Source of the DNA: an uncultured Microcaldota archaeon
Lineage (GTDB): Archaea; Micrarchaeota; Micrarchaeia; Anstonellales; Bilamarchaeaceae
Length of the DNA: 20,594 bases
Assembly (NCBI GenBank): GCA_903920925.1
Contig: CAIXOA010000097.1
Coordinates: 1-20,594 of the forward strand
Reading direction: 5' to 3'
Shown: piece after piece, positions 1-7,085 of the stretch
Position numbering within the stretch: the stretch's first letter is position 1
Layout of the letters: the number at the start of each line of letters is the position of its first letter
Notes under the pieces: model-generated
The model's input: only the letters and a program-made list of their open reading frames with translations
What the model was told of the DNA's origin: nothing
Databases searched by the model: none
Position numbers and translations under genes: made by a program

Positions 1-929
1 CCCTTACGGGAACGACCGTACGAGAGGTTAAGGGCCCTAAATGCTGGTTAAGTGCAAATCTGGAAGGCATCTCCATTCAAAAACAATCGGGAGGTAGGCT
101 TAGAAGCAGCCACCCTTTAAACAACGCGTAATAGCGGACCGATCGAGAGTGCAGATTCTGAAAATTCACGGGGCTAAACCAGCTTCCGATACCTCTCCAG
201 TGTCAAAAACACTTGAGTAAGGGGGCGAACGGGTTGCCTAGAAGCATGGCGGTGACGTCATGTGGAGCGGCCTGTTACGAATATCCTGATGTAAGTAGCA
301 GCGTATCCAGATGAGAATTCTGGACACCTTAAAGAGCAAGGATTCCTCAGCCACGTTCTTCAGCTGAGGGTTAGGCGATCCTAAAGTCCGAGGTAACTCC
401 AAAGGACTGAAATTAGGGAAGCCGGTTAATATTCCGGCCCTATGTGGGTAGGTGAGGTAACTCAAGCCATTTTCTCTGACATCTTTGGATAAGTCGAGCG
501 CCTGCGGGCGTCTGACGGTGGTAAATCCGCGGAGTCTCGTTGTGAGGAGAAGCGGATCAAACCCCTAGGGTTAATTCGACTGAGTCCAGGGATCCATGAA
601 AAGGAGAGTGGAACGACCCTCTATAATCGTACCTAGAACTAGTACAGGTGCTCTAGCTTAGATGGCTAAGGTGTGGCGGGACAACCTAGGCAAGGGAACT
701 CGGCAAGTTAGCCCTGTAACTTTGGGATAAGGGGTGCCATAGCATGAGTAATGCTGTGGTCTCAGTAACAAGGGGAGTGCGACTGTTTACCAAAAACACA
801 GGTCATCGCAGAGCCGAAAGGCTGAGTATGATGGCTGACGTCTGCTCACTGCTAGTACCTGAAAATCGGGTTCAACCGGGATAAGGGCTGGTAAAGAGCG
901 GGGGTAACTCTGACCCTCTTAAGGTAGCG

Positions 930-1065
930 AAAACAAGGCCACTCATATTCGTATGAGGACGCCTTGAGAGCGCGACAGAGTTGCACTTAGTAGCAAGCCA
1001 GAACCGTATTAGGAGGCATAAAGTCCTCGCTATATCCGTTTTAACTCTTGGATATGGCCTTGGCG
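930..1065 (+). other. 136-nt insertion (probable intron) in 23S rRNA, near E. coli 1935
   Basis: The conserved strand aaggtagcg (921-929) should continue directly into taatacctcgccgc, which resumes at 1066. The 136 nt between have no counterpart in normal 23S. The exact edge is ambiguous by 3 nt because gcg occurs at both junctions (927-929 and 1063-1065). The ends pair: caaggcc (934-940) with ggccttg (1056-1062). Inside are a UUCG-capped hairpin (ctcata/tatgag, 942-957), ttgc/gcaa (981-996) and atatcc/ggatat (1032-1055). There is no open reading frame of note, so no homing endonuclease. The site lies in the archaeal rRNA-intron hot-spot region next to helix 69 and the I-CeuI target sequence. 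A canonical bulge-helix-bulge splice motif was not found, so a retained or cleaved-out insertion is also possible. Confidence 0.8.
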
Positions 1066-1593
1066 TAATACCTCGCCGCTTAATTGGCGGCTTGCATGAA
1101 TGACGTAACGTCACTCCCACTGTCCCTACTTAGGACCTGGTGAAATCACTCGCCGGTGAAGATGCCGGCATCTCCCAGAGGGAAACGAAGACTCCATGGA
1201 GCTTTACTATAGCCTGATGTTGTGGTACGAAGTTTGCTACCAAGCGTAAGTGGGAGCCGTCACGTTGCAGCTTTCGGGTTGCAAATAGGCGAAAGTGTTA
1301 CACCACTTAGCAGATTTTGTATCGCTTACTCGTAAGAGAACAGCGTCAGGTGGATAGTTTGGCTGGGGCGGTACGCCCTCGATAAGGAAACAAGGGCGCC
1401 CAATGCTTTGCTCATTCCGGTCAGAAATCGGAAGTAGAGGGTTAATAACAAATGCAAGGCTGACTGTATTCTTAAAAGCGTAGAATGCAGAGACGAAAGT
1501 CGGGTATAACGAACCTTGAAATCCCTTTGATGAGGATTCAAGCTGTCAGACAAGCTACCCTGGAGGTAACAGGCTCGTCGCGGGTGAGAGTAC

Positions 1594-1642
1594 ACTGCGA
1601 TGTAGTTCTGTCGTTTCACAAGAACGCGAACTACTCGCGTAC
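1594..1642 (+). other. 49-nt hairpin insertion in 23S rRNA at the helix 89 tip
   Basis: Conserved gggtgagagtac (ending 1593) should run straight into atatcgacccc, which resumes at 1643; tac is repeated at both junctions, so the edges float by 3 nt. The extra 49 nt form one long stem: tgcga (1596-1600) with tcgcg (1635-1639) and gtagttc (1602-1608) with gaactac (1628-1634), separated by one bulged t at 1601, and capped by cgtt/aacg (1612-1626). The site corresponds to about E. coli 2475, the apical loop of helix 89. It may be a helix extension kept in the ribosome or a short intervening sequence; the DNA cannot distinguish these. Confidence 0.75.
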
Positions 1643-1698
1643 ATATCGACCCCGCGGTTTGGTACATCGCTGTCGGCTTGGGATATCCTGGCCGTGTA

Positions 1699-1738
1699 GA
1701 CACGCGAAAGCCACTTTTACACGCTGATGCGTGGCATA
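1699..1738 (+). other. About 40-nt insertion in the helix 91 loop of 23S rRNA
   Basis: Helix 91 keeps a perfect ggccg (1690-1694) / cggcc (1743-1747) stem, but the interior is about 40 nt longer than the E. coli equivalent (2525-2538). Edges are approximate because the normal loop is poorly conserved. Alternative internal pairings exist: gccac (1710-1714) with gtggc (1731-1735), cacgc (1701-1705) with gcgtg (1729-1733), or cgtgta (1693-1698) with tacacg (1718-1723). Confidence 0.65.
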
Positions 1739-2123
1739 AGAGCGGCCAAGGGTTGGGTTGTTCATCCATTAAAATCCCACATGAGCTGGGTTCAGTACGT
1801 CGCGAGACAGTACGGTAGTATCTTTTGGAAGTGTCGCTTCTTGAGAGGAAGGATCTTTGAGTACGAGAGGAACGGAGATCCGGGGCCTCTGGTATACCAG
1901 TTGTGTCATTGCATTGCTGGGCAGCTACGCCCTCCGTCGATAAGACCTGAAAGCATCTAAGGTCGAAGCGACTCTCAAAACTAGGAAGCAAGGCCGCCCG
2001 TAATAGACGGGTTTGATAGAACTGAGGTGTAAGACTCTAGCTAACGCGAGGGTTTCAGCCTGCAGTCACTAAAGGCTTATATCATATCCATATAATTGTT
2101 GGCTATCCTTTCCATTACTTATG

Positions 2124-2148
2124 TTTTTTTCTTCTAGCGTAAGCGCTA
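2124..2148 (+). terminator. Possible terminator after the 23S gene
   Basis: A run of seven T (2124-2130) lies about 50 nt past the estimated rRNA end, the type of U-tract that ends archaeal transcripts. A small hairpin, tagcg/cgcta with a 4-nt loop (2135-2148), follows it. The order (T tract before the hairpin) is not the bacterial intrinsic layout, so only the T tract is offered as the signal. Confidence 0.4.
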
Positions 2149-2161
2149 TCTCTTTTGCATC

Positions 2162-3358
2162 TCAACTATCCCAGTGCATATCTCCATCCTTCTCATTCGT
2201 CTTAAAGTTCAAAAACACAAATTCCTCTTCTCCGTCGTTTATCACTTCGTGCACGTCTCCTGGCCTGCAAAGCATGAAATCACCCGGCTCGAACCTCATT
2301 TCCTTTCCATTTATCTTGATTACCCCAGTCCCTCGTATCACATAGAATATCTCCGTGGTCTCAAGATGATGATGCGGCCCCAGAACGCTGCCCGGCTCAA
2401 ACCGTATTATCTGGAACTTCGCACCAGGGCAATTCAGTTCTCTTCCCCCAAATGGCGCATTCTTCAGGTAACCGAAGCGTTCTTTCCATTCCAAATCCCG
2501 TATATTTGCTTTCGCCTCCCCGCAGCCCGGAAGCAAATCCACAACGTACATGGCATGCCACTCGGGAACTATGGGCATATCTAACCCAAGGTGCTCCATA
2601 TGCACTATCTTTCCCCCTCTCTTCTCCAACTCATACACCCATCCTGCGGGGCGCAGGAAGTTCCACGGCACATTGACCTCTGGGTCATTGATTATGCGGT
2701 TGTAAACCCAGTCAAGGAATGCATTAGCCATCCTGTGCGCTTCATTGAAGTACGTGCTCTCAATCACAACCATTCTCTTTGCGGTAACCCTGAAAGCCTC
2801 ATCAAGCACTCTAAGCGGGTCATCGCTATGGTGCAGCACAGTCGAAATGAGCGTGCAATCAAACTGCCTGTCTTGGAAAGGGAGCTTGCCTCCGTCGTAA
2901 ACCATAAGTGGGAGAGAGGTCTTGTTGTAATCCACAACGTCGCAAAGCGTTACCTCCCTGCCAAGCCTTCTTGCCACCTGGTCCCCGACCCTGCCATCTC
3001 CGCAGCCCAAATCCAATACTTTACCCCCAACAATATGCGGAGCCACTTCATCGAATATCTTTTGGGAGCGGCCAGCCAATCCTTTCTGCACAAATTTTCC
3101 CAGCCCAGTAGGTTCAATCATCTTATGCAAGAAGATTGCCGCCCTCCTCGCTGCAGGCATGTCCGCAAAGGCGTGTTCGCCTGCCCGCAGCCTTTCAACC
3201 TGCGAATATAGCCGCCTTGCATGTCTGTCTTCCATTCCAGCAGCTAACCGTGCGTGCGCTTTCTCCAACGCATTTCTATTCATCCTTTCGAGCACTTTTC
3301 TGCCTGGCGAAAGCGCAATTTTTGCAAGCATCCCATCCCTTTCTTTGGGTTCGCCCAT
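2162..3358 (-). CDS. Class I SAM methyltransferase fused to a C-terminal cupin domain
   Basis: 398 aa. A charged, helical N-terminal region (about 1-100) precedes a Rossmann methyltransferase domain with motif I VLDLGCGDGRVG (114-125), an acidic strand end LCDVVD (138-143) and a motif-IV-like TLISTVLHH (169-177), typical of Methyltransf_11 enzymes. The C-terminal 100 residues are a small cupin: GPHHHLETTEIFYVIRG (327-343) supplies the His-x-His...Glu metal ligands and PGDVHEVIND (366-375) the second-motif His. The substrate is not evident; the cupin could bind a sugar or small metabolite, or act as isomerase or dioxygenase. No signal peptide, so cytosolic. The ATG at 3358 follows a TATA-like box by 37 nt and an AGGCGA ribosome-binding-like sequence. 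It is divergent from the Lrp-type regulator at 3463 with only 104 bp between, so shared control is plausible. Confidence 0.85.
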   Translation of the reverse strand: MGEPKERDGMLAKIALSPGRKVLERMNRNALEKAHARLAAGMEDRHARRLYSQVERLRAGEHAFADMPAARRAAIFLHKMIEPTGLGKFVQKGLAGRSQKIFDEVAPHIVGGKVLDLGCGDGRVGDQVARRLGREVTLCDVVDYNKTSLPLMVYDGGKLPFQDRQFDCTLISTVLHHSDDPLRVLDEAFRVTAKRMVVIESTYFNEAHRMANAFLDWVYNRIINDPEVNVPWNFLRPAGWVYELEKRGGKIVHMEHLGLDMPIVPEWHAMYVVDLLPGCGEAKANIRDLEWKERFGYLKNAPFGGRELNCPGAKFQIIRFEPGSVLGPHHHLETTEIFYVIRGTGVIKINGKEMRFEPGDFMLCRPGDVHEVINDGEEEFVFLNFKTNEKDGDMHWDS

Positions 3359-3390
3359 ATTGTCGCCTGCCGATATCTGCTCAAATGTGG

Positions 3391-3399
3391 TATATATTT
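3391..3399 (-). promoter_or_regulatory. TATA box for the methyltransferase-cupin gene
   Basis: AAATATATA on the minus strand, centred about 37 nt before the ATG at 3358, predicting a leader of about 10 nt. Confidence 0.5.
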
Positions 3400-3429
3400 G
3401 TTCTCCATGTATAATTTAGCAAAATGTCA

Positions 3430-3438
3430 TATTTTTAA
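3430..3438 (+). promoter_or_regulatory. TATA box for the double Lrp-type regulator
   Basis: TATTTTTAA centred about 29 nt before the ATG at 3463, predicting a leaderless or nearly leaderless mRNA. It lies about 30 bp from the divergent TATA box, so one bound regulator could affect both genes. Confidence 0.5.
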
Positions 3439-3462
3439 TGATTTTTGACTATAAGATAGATT

Positions 3463-4467
3463 ATGATAGACAAATACGCAGCAGAATTAGATGAAAAAGA
3501 CCGAAAAATACTACTGGCTCTCGAAACCAACGGAAGGCAGAGCGCAGCGGAGATAGGAAAGAAAGTGCGCCTTTCCAAAGAGGTAGTAAATTACCGGATT
3601 AAGAAATACCTTTCCAGCGGCATCATCACCAAGTTCTTCATAATCCCGAACTTCGACAAGCTTGGTTTGACTACCTACAGGATTTACCTCCAGTTCCTTG
3701 CAACCACTTCCAAAAAGGAAAAGGAGATAATAGACTATATTCTGGAGAAGATGCCATGCCAGTGGCTTGGTGTTTGCGATGGGAGATGGGATGTAATCGC
3801 CCGCATCACGGCCCGCGATATTTTCGAATTCAACAGCATGATGAATGCATTCTTCGAAAAACACGGCGAATTCATCAAGCAGAAGGAGTTCACAATCCAG
3901 CTCAGGCACACGTGGTGGCCAAGCACCTATGGCCTCACGGAAGAGCCGCCGGAAAAGACCCCGAAGCACGAAGTTCCAAGGCATGCAGAAGTCGTGAAAT
4001 ATGACCAGAACGACCTGAGGATCCTTAGCGAGATGATAGAAAACGCGAGGATGCCTACAGTAGAAATCGCAGAGAAGGTCGGCCTCTCTCCGCATACTGT
4101 GAACTACAGGATAAAGCGCCTCATGGATGAAGGCGTAATCACCCAGATAAAAAGCTACTTCAACAGAGAAAAGCTCGGCTACCAGCACAATCAGGTCTTC
4201 CTTCGCCTGGTGCAGGAGCCGACCGGAGTGAAGCGTTTCATTTCAACGCTCAATGAAGTCCCCGAATGTTTTTTCGTCTCCTCGATGGTTGGTGCATGGG
4301 ACATGCAATTCGGGATAGACGCCCGCGATTCGATAGAATTCCACCAGCTGTTCGCGAAGATAAAAGAAGGCTTCCCGGATGTTATCCTGGATTACGAGTC
4401 CCTAATCGTCTATAAGGAGTTCTCACCCAACCCGTTCAGGCATTTCATAAAATCCAAGGGAGAGTAG
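3463..4467 (+). CDS. Lrp/AsnC-type transcription regulator with two tandem HTH-sensor units
   Basis: 334 aa, about twice the length of a standard Lrp/AsnC protein (about 150 aa). Unit 1: winged HTH about 10-57 with recognition helix SKEVVNYRIKKYL (38-50), then an alpha/beta ligand-sensor-like domain (about 70-160). A Pro-rich linker EEPPEKTPKHEVPRH (160-174) follows. Unit 2: HTH about 181-228 with SPHTVNYRIKRLM (209-221), then a second sensor-like domain (about 238-325). Both recognition helices share VNYRIK, indicating an internal duplication. Such proteins bind DNA as oligomers and usually respond to amino acids; the effector here is unknown. It is divergent from the methyltransferase-cupin gene and ends 3 bp before the stop of the convergent amidohydrolase gene, making those two the obvious candidate targets. 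Confidence 0.85.
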   Translation: MIDKYAAELDEKDRKILLALETNGRQSAAEIGKKVRLSKEVVNYRIKKYLSSGIITKFFIIPNFDKLGLTTYRIYLQFLATTSKKEKEIIDYILEKMPCQWLGVCDGRWDVIARITARDIFEFNSMMNAFFEKHGEFIKQKEFTIQLRHTWWPSTYGLTEEPPEKTPKHEVPRHAEVVKYDQNDLRILSEMIENARMPTVEIAEKVGLSPHTVNYRIKRLMDEGVITQIKSYFNREKLGYQHNQVFLRLVQEPTGVKRFISTLNEVPECFFVSSMVGAWDMQFGIDARDSIEFHQLFAKIKEGFPDVILDYESLIVYKEFSPNPFRHFIKSKGE

Positions 4468-4470
4468 GCG

Positions 4471-5874
4471 CTAAGCCATTATACCTAGCATCTCCACCGT
4501 TCCGGAGTTATCGAATTCTCCGCCGAAGAAAATGGTTTCCACTAGCGGCCCGCTTATCGTAACCGTATGCTTTGCATCCTCTATCCTTTCCACTCCGGAA
4601 GCCAGTTTGACTATCTGCTCAAGGCTTAGCCTCTCCGCAACCCTCGGGTGGTTCACAGCATCGTACAGCGCCCTCCAAATCGCCGCGGGCCCCCCGTCCG
4701 TCCCTATGCCAGACACTAATCCCCTCTCCACCATGCTCCGCGTGGGGAGTATTCTCTTCACCCTATCCCCGAGCTCCTTCGCGAATACGACCGCATCGTC
4801 TATGAAGTTCGGGTTGGCAACCACAGTAAGTATTCCCCTTTTGTTCAGCCTCTCCATCCCGGCAAGTATATCCTCCTCTCCGGAAAGTGTGCAGTGCTCA
4901 AGCCTGCTCTTCCTTCCGGTGAGCGCATGCAGGGCCCCGGCCATCACAATCGCCTGCCTTATGCCCCTGTCCCCTATCGCGTGCATCGCAATATCCTCAA
5001 CCATCCTTCCCGTTTTACCGGCAAGCATAGGAACTATTGAGCCCAAATCCTCCAGGTCCGTTGCAAGGTAACCACTGTTCGCAGTTCCGCAGTATGGCTC
5101 CATTAGTGCCGCAGTACCCGGGGTGAACGCCCCGTCCATGAACAATTTTAGGCCCATCGGCATCTCCGCCTCCATCCTTTCCAGCAGCTCCGGTCTGTCC
5201 GCAAGCTCAGCAAGCACATACATCGTAGTGTAAGCCTTCGTTATCGGGAACCCTTCCCCCCACTTTCCCTTCGCCTCCAGCAGTATCTCAATCCCGGGAA
5301 CGCCCCCTATGCAGAGCTCGTGCAGCTCGTCCACTCCCCACGCACGCGCATCCCTCAGCCATTCCAGGAGCCCTTCCACCGCAACGCCCCGGTCCATCTT
5401 TTCTCCTATCAGCTCAAGGCAGAGGTCGTTGTAACCCTCCCTCCACTTCCCTTCCCCATCAATCCAGCCCTTCACCATCTTTCCTTTCGCTCTCTCCGAA
5501 AGAATGGCTGCGGTTTTGCTGTTCACTACTCCGCCGTGGAACGAGGAATCTATGAATATCACTATATCCTCCTTGCTAACCTCATCAAGGTCCTTCCTGG
5601 TTATCCCCGGGAACTTCCTCCAGTTAAGCTCCAGCCCGACTATGAGCCCGCTCCCCTTATTTCCACCCAGCGCTTCCTTTAGCTGACTGGTGGTGGAGCA
5701 TCCGGAAACGTCCACCCCTCCGCACTTGCGCACTATGGAGTAGCCCACAGGGTGGGTGTGCAAATCCTTCATCGCAGGAAGCGTGACCGTGCCCTCCAGA
5801 AGGTTCTTTTTCCAGAGCTTGCTCTCGGGAACCCGCTCGATGAGCCTAGTGGTGCCTCTAACCGGTTTCTCCAT
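4471..5874 (-). CDS. Amidohydrolase, YtcJ-like (Amidohydro_3 family)
   Basis: 467 aa metal-dependent hydrolase of the TIM-barrel amidohydrolase superfamily. Candidate metal ligands are visible in family order: the HxH pair in DLHTHP (H39, H41), the family lysine in GLKLFMDGAF (K243), His in MHAIGDRG (H298), His in SRLEHC (H327) and Asp in GIGTDGGP (D393). The combination of KLFMDG, HAIGD and RLEH is characteristic of YtcJ-type enzymes. The protein is shorter than the usual 520-550 aa: the N-terminal beta-sandwich part before the HxH motif is only about 36 residues. Substrate unknown; the family hydrolyses amide or formamide bonds of small molecules. No signal peptide, cytosolic. Monocistronic: convergent with the Lrp-type gene (3-bp gap) and divergent from the lipoprotein gene. 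The ATG lies 27 nt from a TATA box, so leaderless. Confidence 0.85.
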   Translation of the reverse strand: MEKPVRGTTRLIERVPESKLWKKNLLEGTVTLPAMKDLHTHPVGYSIVRKCGGVDVSGCSTTSQLKEALGGNKGSGLIVGLELNWRKFPGITRKDLDEVSKEDIVIFIDSSFHGGVVNSKTAAILSERAKGKMVKGWIDGEGKWREGYNDLCLELIGEKMDRGVAVEGLLEWLRDARAWGVDELHELCIGGVPGIEILLEAKGKWGEGFPITKAYTTMYVLAELADRPELLERMEAEMPMGLKLFMDGAFTPGTAALMEPYCGTANSGYLATDLEDLGSIVPMLAGKTGRMVEDIAMHAIGDRGIRQAIVMAGALHALTGRKSRLEHCTLSGEEDILAGMERLNKRGILTVVANPNFIDDAVVFAKELGDRVKRILPTRSMVERGLVSGIGTDGGPAAIWRALYDAVNHPRVAERLSLEQIVKLASGVERIEDAKHTVTISGPLVETIFFGGEFDNSGTVEMLGIMA

Positions 5875-5897
5875 GTTATAATATGTGTATAGATGTG

Positions 5898-5905
5898 TTT
5901 AAAAA
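5898..5905 (-). promoter_or_regulatory. TATA box for the amidohydrolase gene
   Basis: TTTTTAAA on the minus strand, centred about 27 nt before the ATG at 5874, consistent with a leaderless transcript. Confidence 0.55.
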
Positions 5906-5922
5906 GGTTGCCACCGGCGCAG

Positions 5923-5932
5923 TTTTTATATT
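5923..5932 (+). promoter_or_regulatory. TATA box and GGTG ribosome-binding site of the first lipoprotein gene
   Basis: TTTTTATATT, centred about 35 nt before the ATG at 5963. A GGTG motif at 5953-5956 leaves exactly 6 nt to the start codon. The same arrangement recurs at the second lipoprotein gene. Confidence 0.55.
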
Positions 5933-5962
5933 CTCCAGCCCAATTTTCCACAGGTGTAAAAG

Positions 5963-7036
5963 ATGAAATCCATACTAGCCATTTTTCTAGTAGCAATCCT
6001 CCTCTTCGGCTGCACCCAGCCAAACGGAGGGCAAACCGGAGGGAATGGAAGCACCGGGACCGGCGGCACAGGAGGAACCGGCACCGGTTCAGGAAACACT
6101 ACTGGGACCGGAGGCGGCGGCACCAATGTAACCCCTCCCGCGCCCCAATTCCTGAAGGGAGTTTCCATTTCGCCGAAGAGCTACAACTCCACGGGCTTCG
6201 CCGACTTCTTCGCCAAGGCGCAGCAGGCCGGAGGCGCCGTGATGTGGGCAGGCGACTGGAACGAGCTTTCCAACACCTCGAGCGGCGGTCCGGTTGTTGT
6301 TGCTTCCCTCTCTTCCCAATACAATTATGTTCCAATAATCGAAGCACAGTTCTTCACCCAGTCCACGGGCCAGCTTATACGGCCATTGGATGATGCAAAC
6401 AGGCAGGCATACAAGGATGAGGCAGTAGCTTTTGCGGAAAAATACAAGCCGGAATACCTCGGCCTGGGAATAGAGGTAAACATCCTTTACGAAAAATCCC
6501 CGTCCGATTTCGATTCCTTCGTATCATTATACAATGAAACATATGATGCCGTAAAAGCCGTTTCCCCGAACACGAAAGTTTTCACAATCTTCCAGCTGGA
6601 AAAGATGAAGGGCCTGCAGGGAGGATTGTTCGGAGGCACCAACAATCCCGACAACGCGGAGTGGGGCCTCCTCGCCCGCTTCCCGAAATCCGACCTGATT
6701 GCCTTCACCACTTATCCAGACTTAATTTACAAGAGCCCAAGCGAGATGCCGGCCGACTACTACCCAGAGATAGCAGCCCACACAAGCAAGCCCATCGCCT
6801 TCACGGAAATCGGCTGGCACAGCGCGGCGAGCCCCGCGGGCTGGGAGAGCAGCGAATCCGAGCAGGCGGAATTCGTAACACGCTTCTTCAACCTTACCTC
6901 AGGCATGAACAAGAAGCTCGCAATCTGGAGCTTCATGTACGACCAGAACACCGTTGAGCCGTTCAACAGCATGGGCCTGCTCCGCGGCGACGGCACGGCC
7001 AGGCCTGCATGGGACGCGTGGGTGCGGGCGGGCTGA
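5963..7036 (+). CDS. Lipoprotein with a glycoside-hydrolase-like (clan GH-A-like) TIM barrel
   Basis: 357 aa. Residues 1-16 are a hydrophobic signal peptide ending in a lipobox LLFGC (modified Cys C17). Residues 18-60 are a Gly/Thr/Asn-rich flexible linker. Residues about 62-357 read as a TIM-barrel glycosidase: GLGIEVN (168-173) gives a candidate acid/base E171 at the end of one strand and AFTEIGWHS (279-287) a candidate nucleophile E282, the spacing and setting seen in clan GH-A enzymes. Aromatic residues (W95, W99, W285, W322) could line a sugar site. The exact GH family is not recognised. It is likely anchored outside the membrane, acting on extracellular glycans. The next gene shares its promoter layout, signal peptide and linker style but not its catalytic domain. 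Confidence 0.75.
   Translation: MKSILAIFLVAILLFGCTQPNGGQTGGNGSTGTGGTGGTGTGSGNTTGTGGGGTNVTPPAPQFLKGVSISPKSYNSTGFADFFAKAQQAGGAVMWAGDWNELSNTSSGGPVVVASLSSQYNYVPIIEAQFFTQSTGQLIRPLDDANRQAYKDEAVAFAEKYKPEYLGLGIEVNILYEKSPSDFDSFVSLYNETYDAVKAVSPNTKVFTIFQLEKMKGLQGGLFGGTNNPDNAEWGLLARFPKSDLIAFTTYPDLIYKSPSEMPADYYPEIAAHTSKPIAFTEIGWHSAASPAGWESSESEQAEFVTRFFNLTSGMNKKLAIWSFMYDQNTVEPFNSMGLLRGDGTARPAWDAWVRAG
6014..6142 (+). repeat. Low-complexity Gly/Thr linker repeat in lipoprotein 1
   Basis: Degenerate GGNACN-type DNA repeats encode a Gly/Thr/Ser/Asn stretch (residues 18-60) between the lipidated Cys and the folded domain. Length change by slippage is plausible. Confidence 0.7.
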
Positions 7037-7046
7037 GCCGCACCTC

Positions 7047-7057
7047 TTTTATATTTT
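7047..7057 (+). promoter_or_regulatory. TATA box of the second lipoprotein gene
   Basis: TTTTATATTTT centred about 34 nt before the chosen ATG at 7086, inside the 49-bp gap after the first lipoprotein gene. It shows separate transcription although the genes are adjacent and co-oriented. Confidence 0.55.
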
Positions 7058-7075
7058 CCCTACAATTCTTTCCCC

Positions 7076-7079
7076 GGTG
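7076..7079 (+). promoter_or_regulatory. GGTG ribosome-binding site deciding the start at 7086
   Basis: The gene begins ATGATG (7083 and 7086). GGTG ends 6 nt before the second ATG, the same spacing as at 5963 and 9081, so the second ATG is preferred; it also makes the signal peptide line up with lipoprotein 1 (MKYILAI versus MKSILAI). Confidence 0.55.
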
Positions 7080-7085
7080 GAAATG

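Larger units (their letters stand above)
1..2075 (+). rRNA. 23S ribosomal RNA, 5'-truncated by the window edge
   Basis: Large-subunit rRNA, beginning just before the L11-binding domain and running to the 3' end. Universally conserved landmarks appear in order: the L11/GTPase-centre region (about 90-140), the helix 69 region followed by ctcttaaggtagcg (916-929), the peptidyl-transferase entry strand (1180-1215), the P-loop ctggggcgg (about 1361-1370), the ggtaacagg strand (1565-1573), the A-loop (about 1757-1775) and the sarcin-ricin loop agtacgagaggaac (about 1860-1873). The G at 1187 (E. coli 2058) is the archaeal/eukaryotic state. Compared with E. coli spacing the gene is normal except for about 225 extra bases in three insertions, annotated separately. 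The 3' end near 2075 is estimated from similarity to other archaeal 23S ends and could be off by about 10 nt. No 5S gene follows before the next gene, which is on the other strand. Confidence 0.97.

Noticed and set aside
923..1073. Canonical bulge-helix-bulge motif at the 136-nt insertion
   Set aside because: An aggta/tacct exon pairing is possible, but no 3-4-3 bulge-helix-bulge could be formed with the junctions.
238..1991. Several open frames of 75-221 codons on both strands inside the first 2 kb
   Set aside because: The whole stretch is conserved 23S rRNA; none of the frames resembles a protein and they overlap universally conserved rRNA elements.
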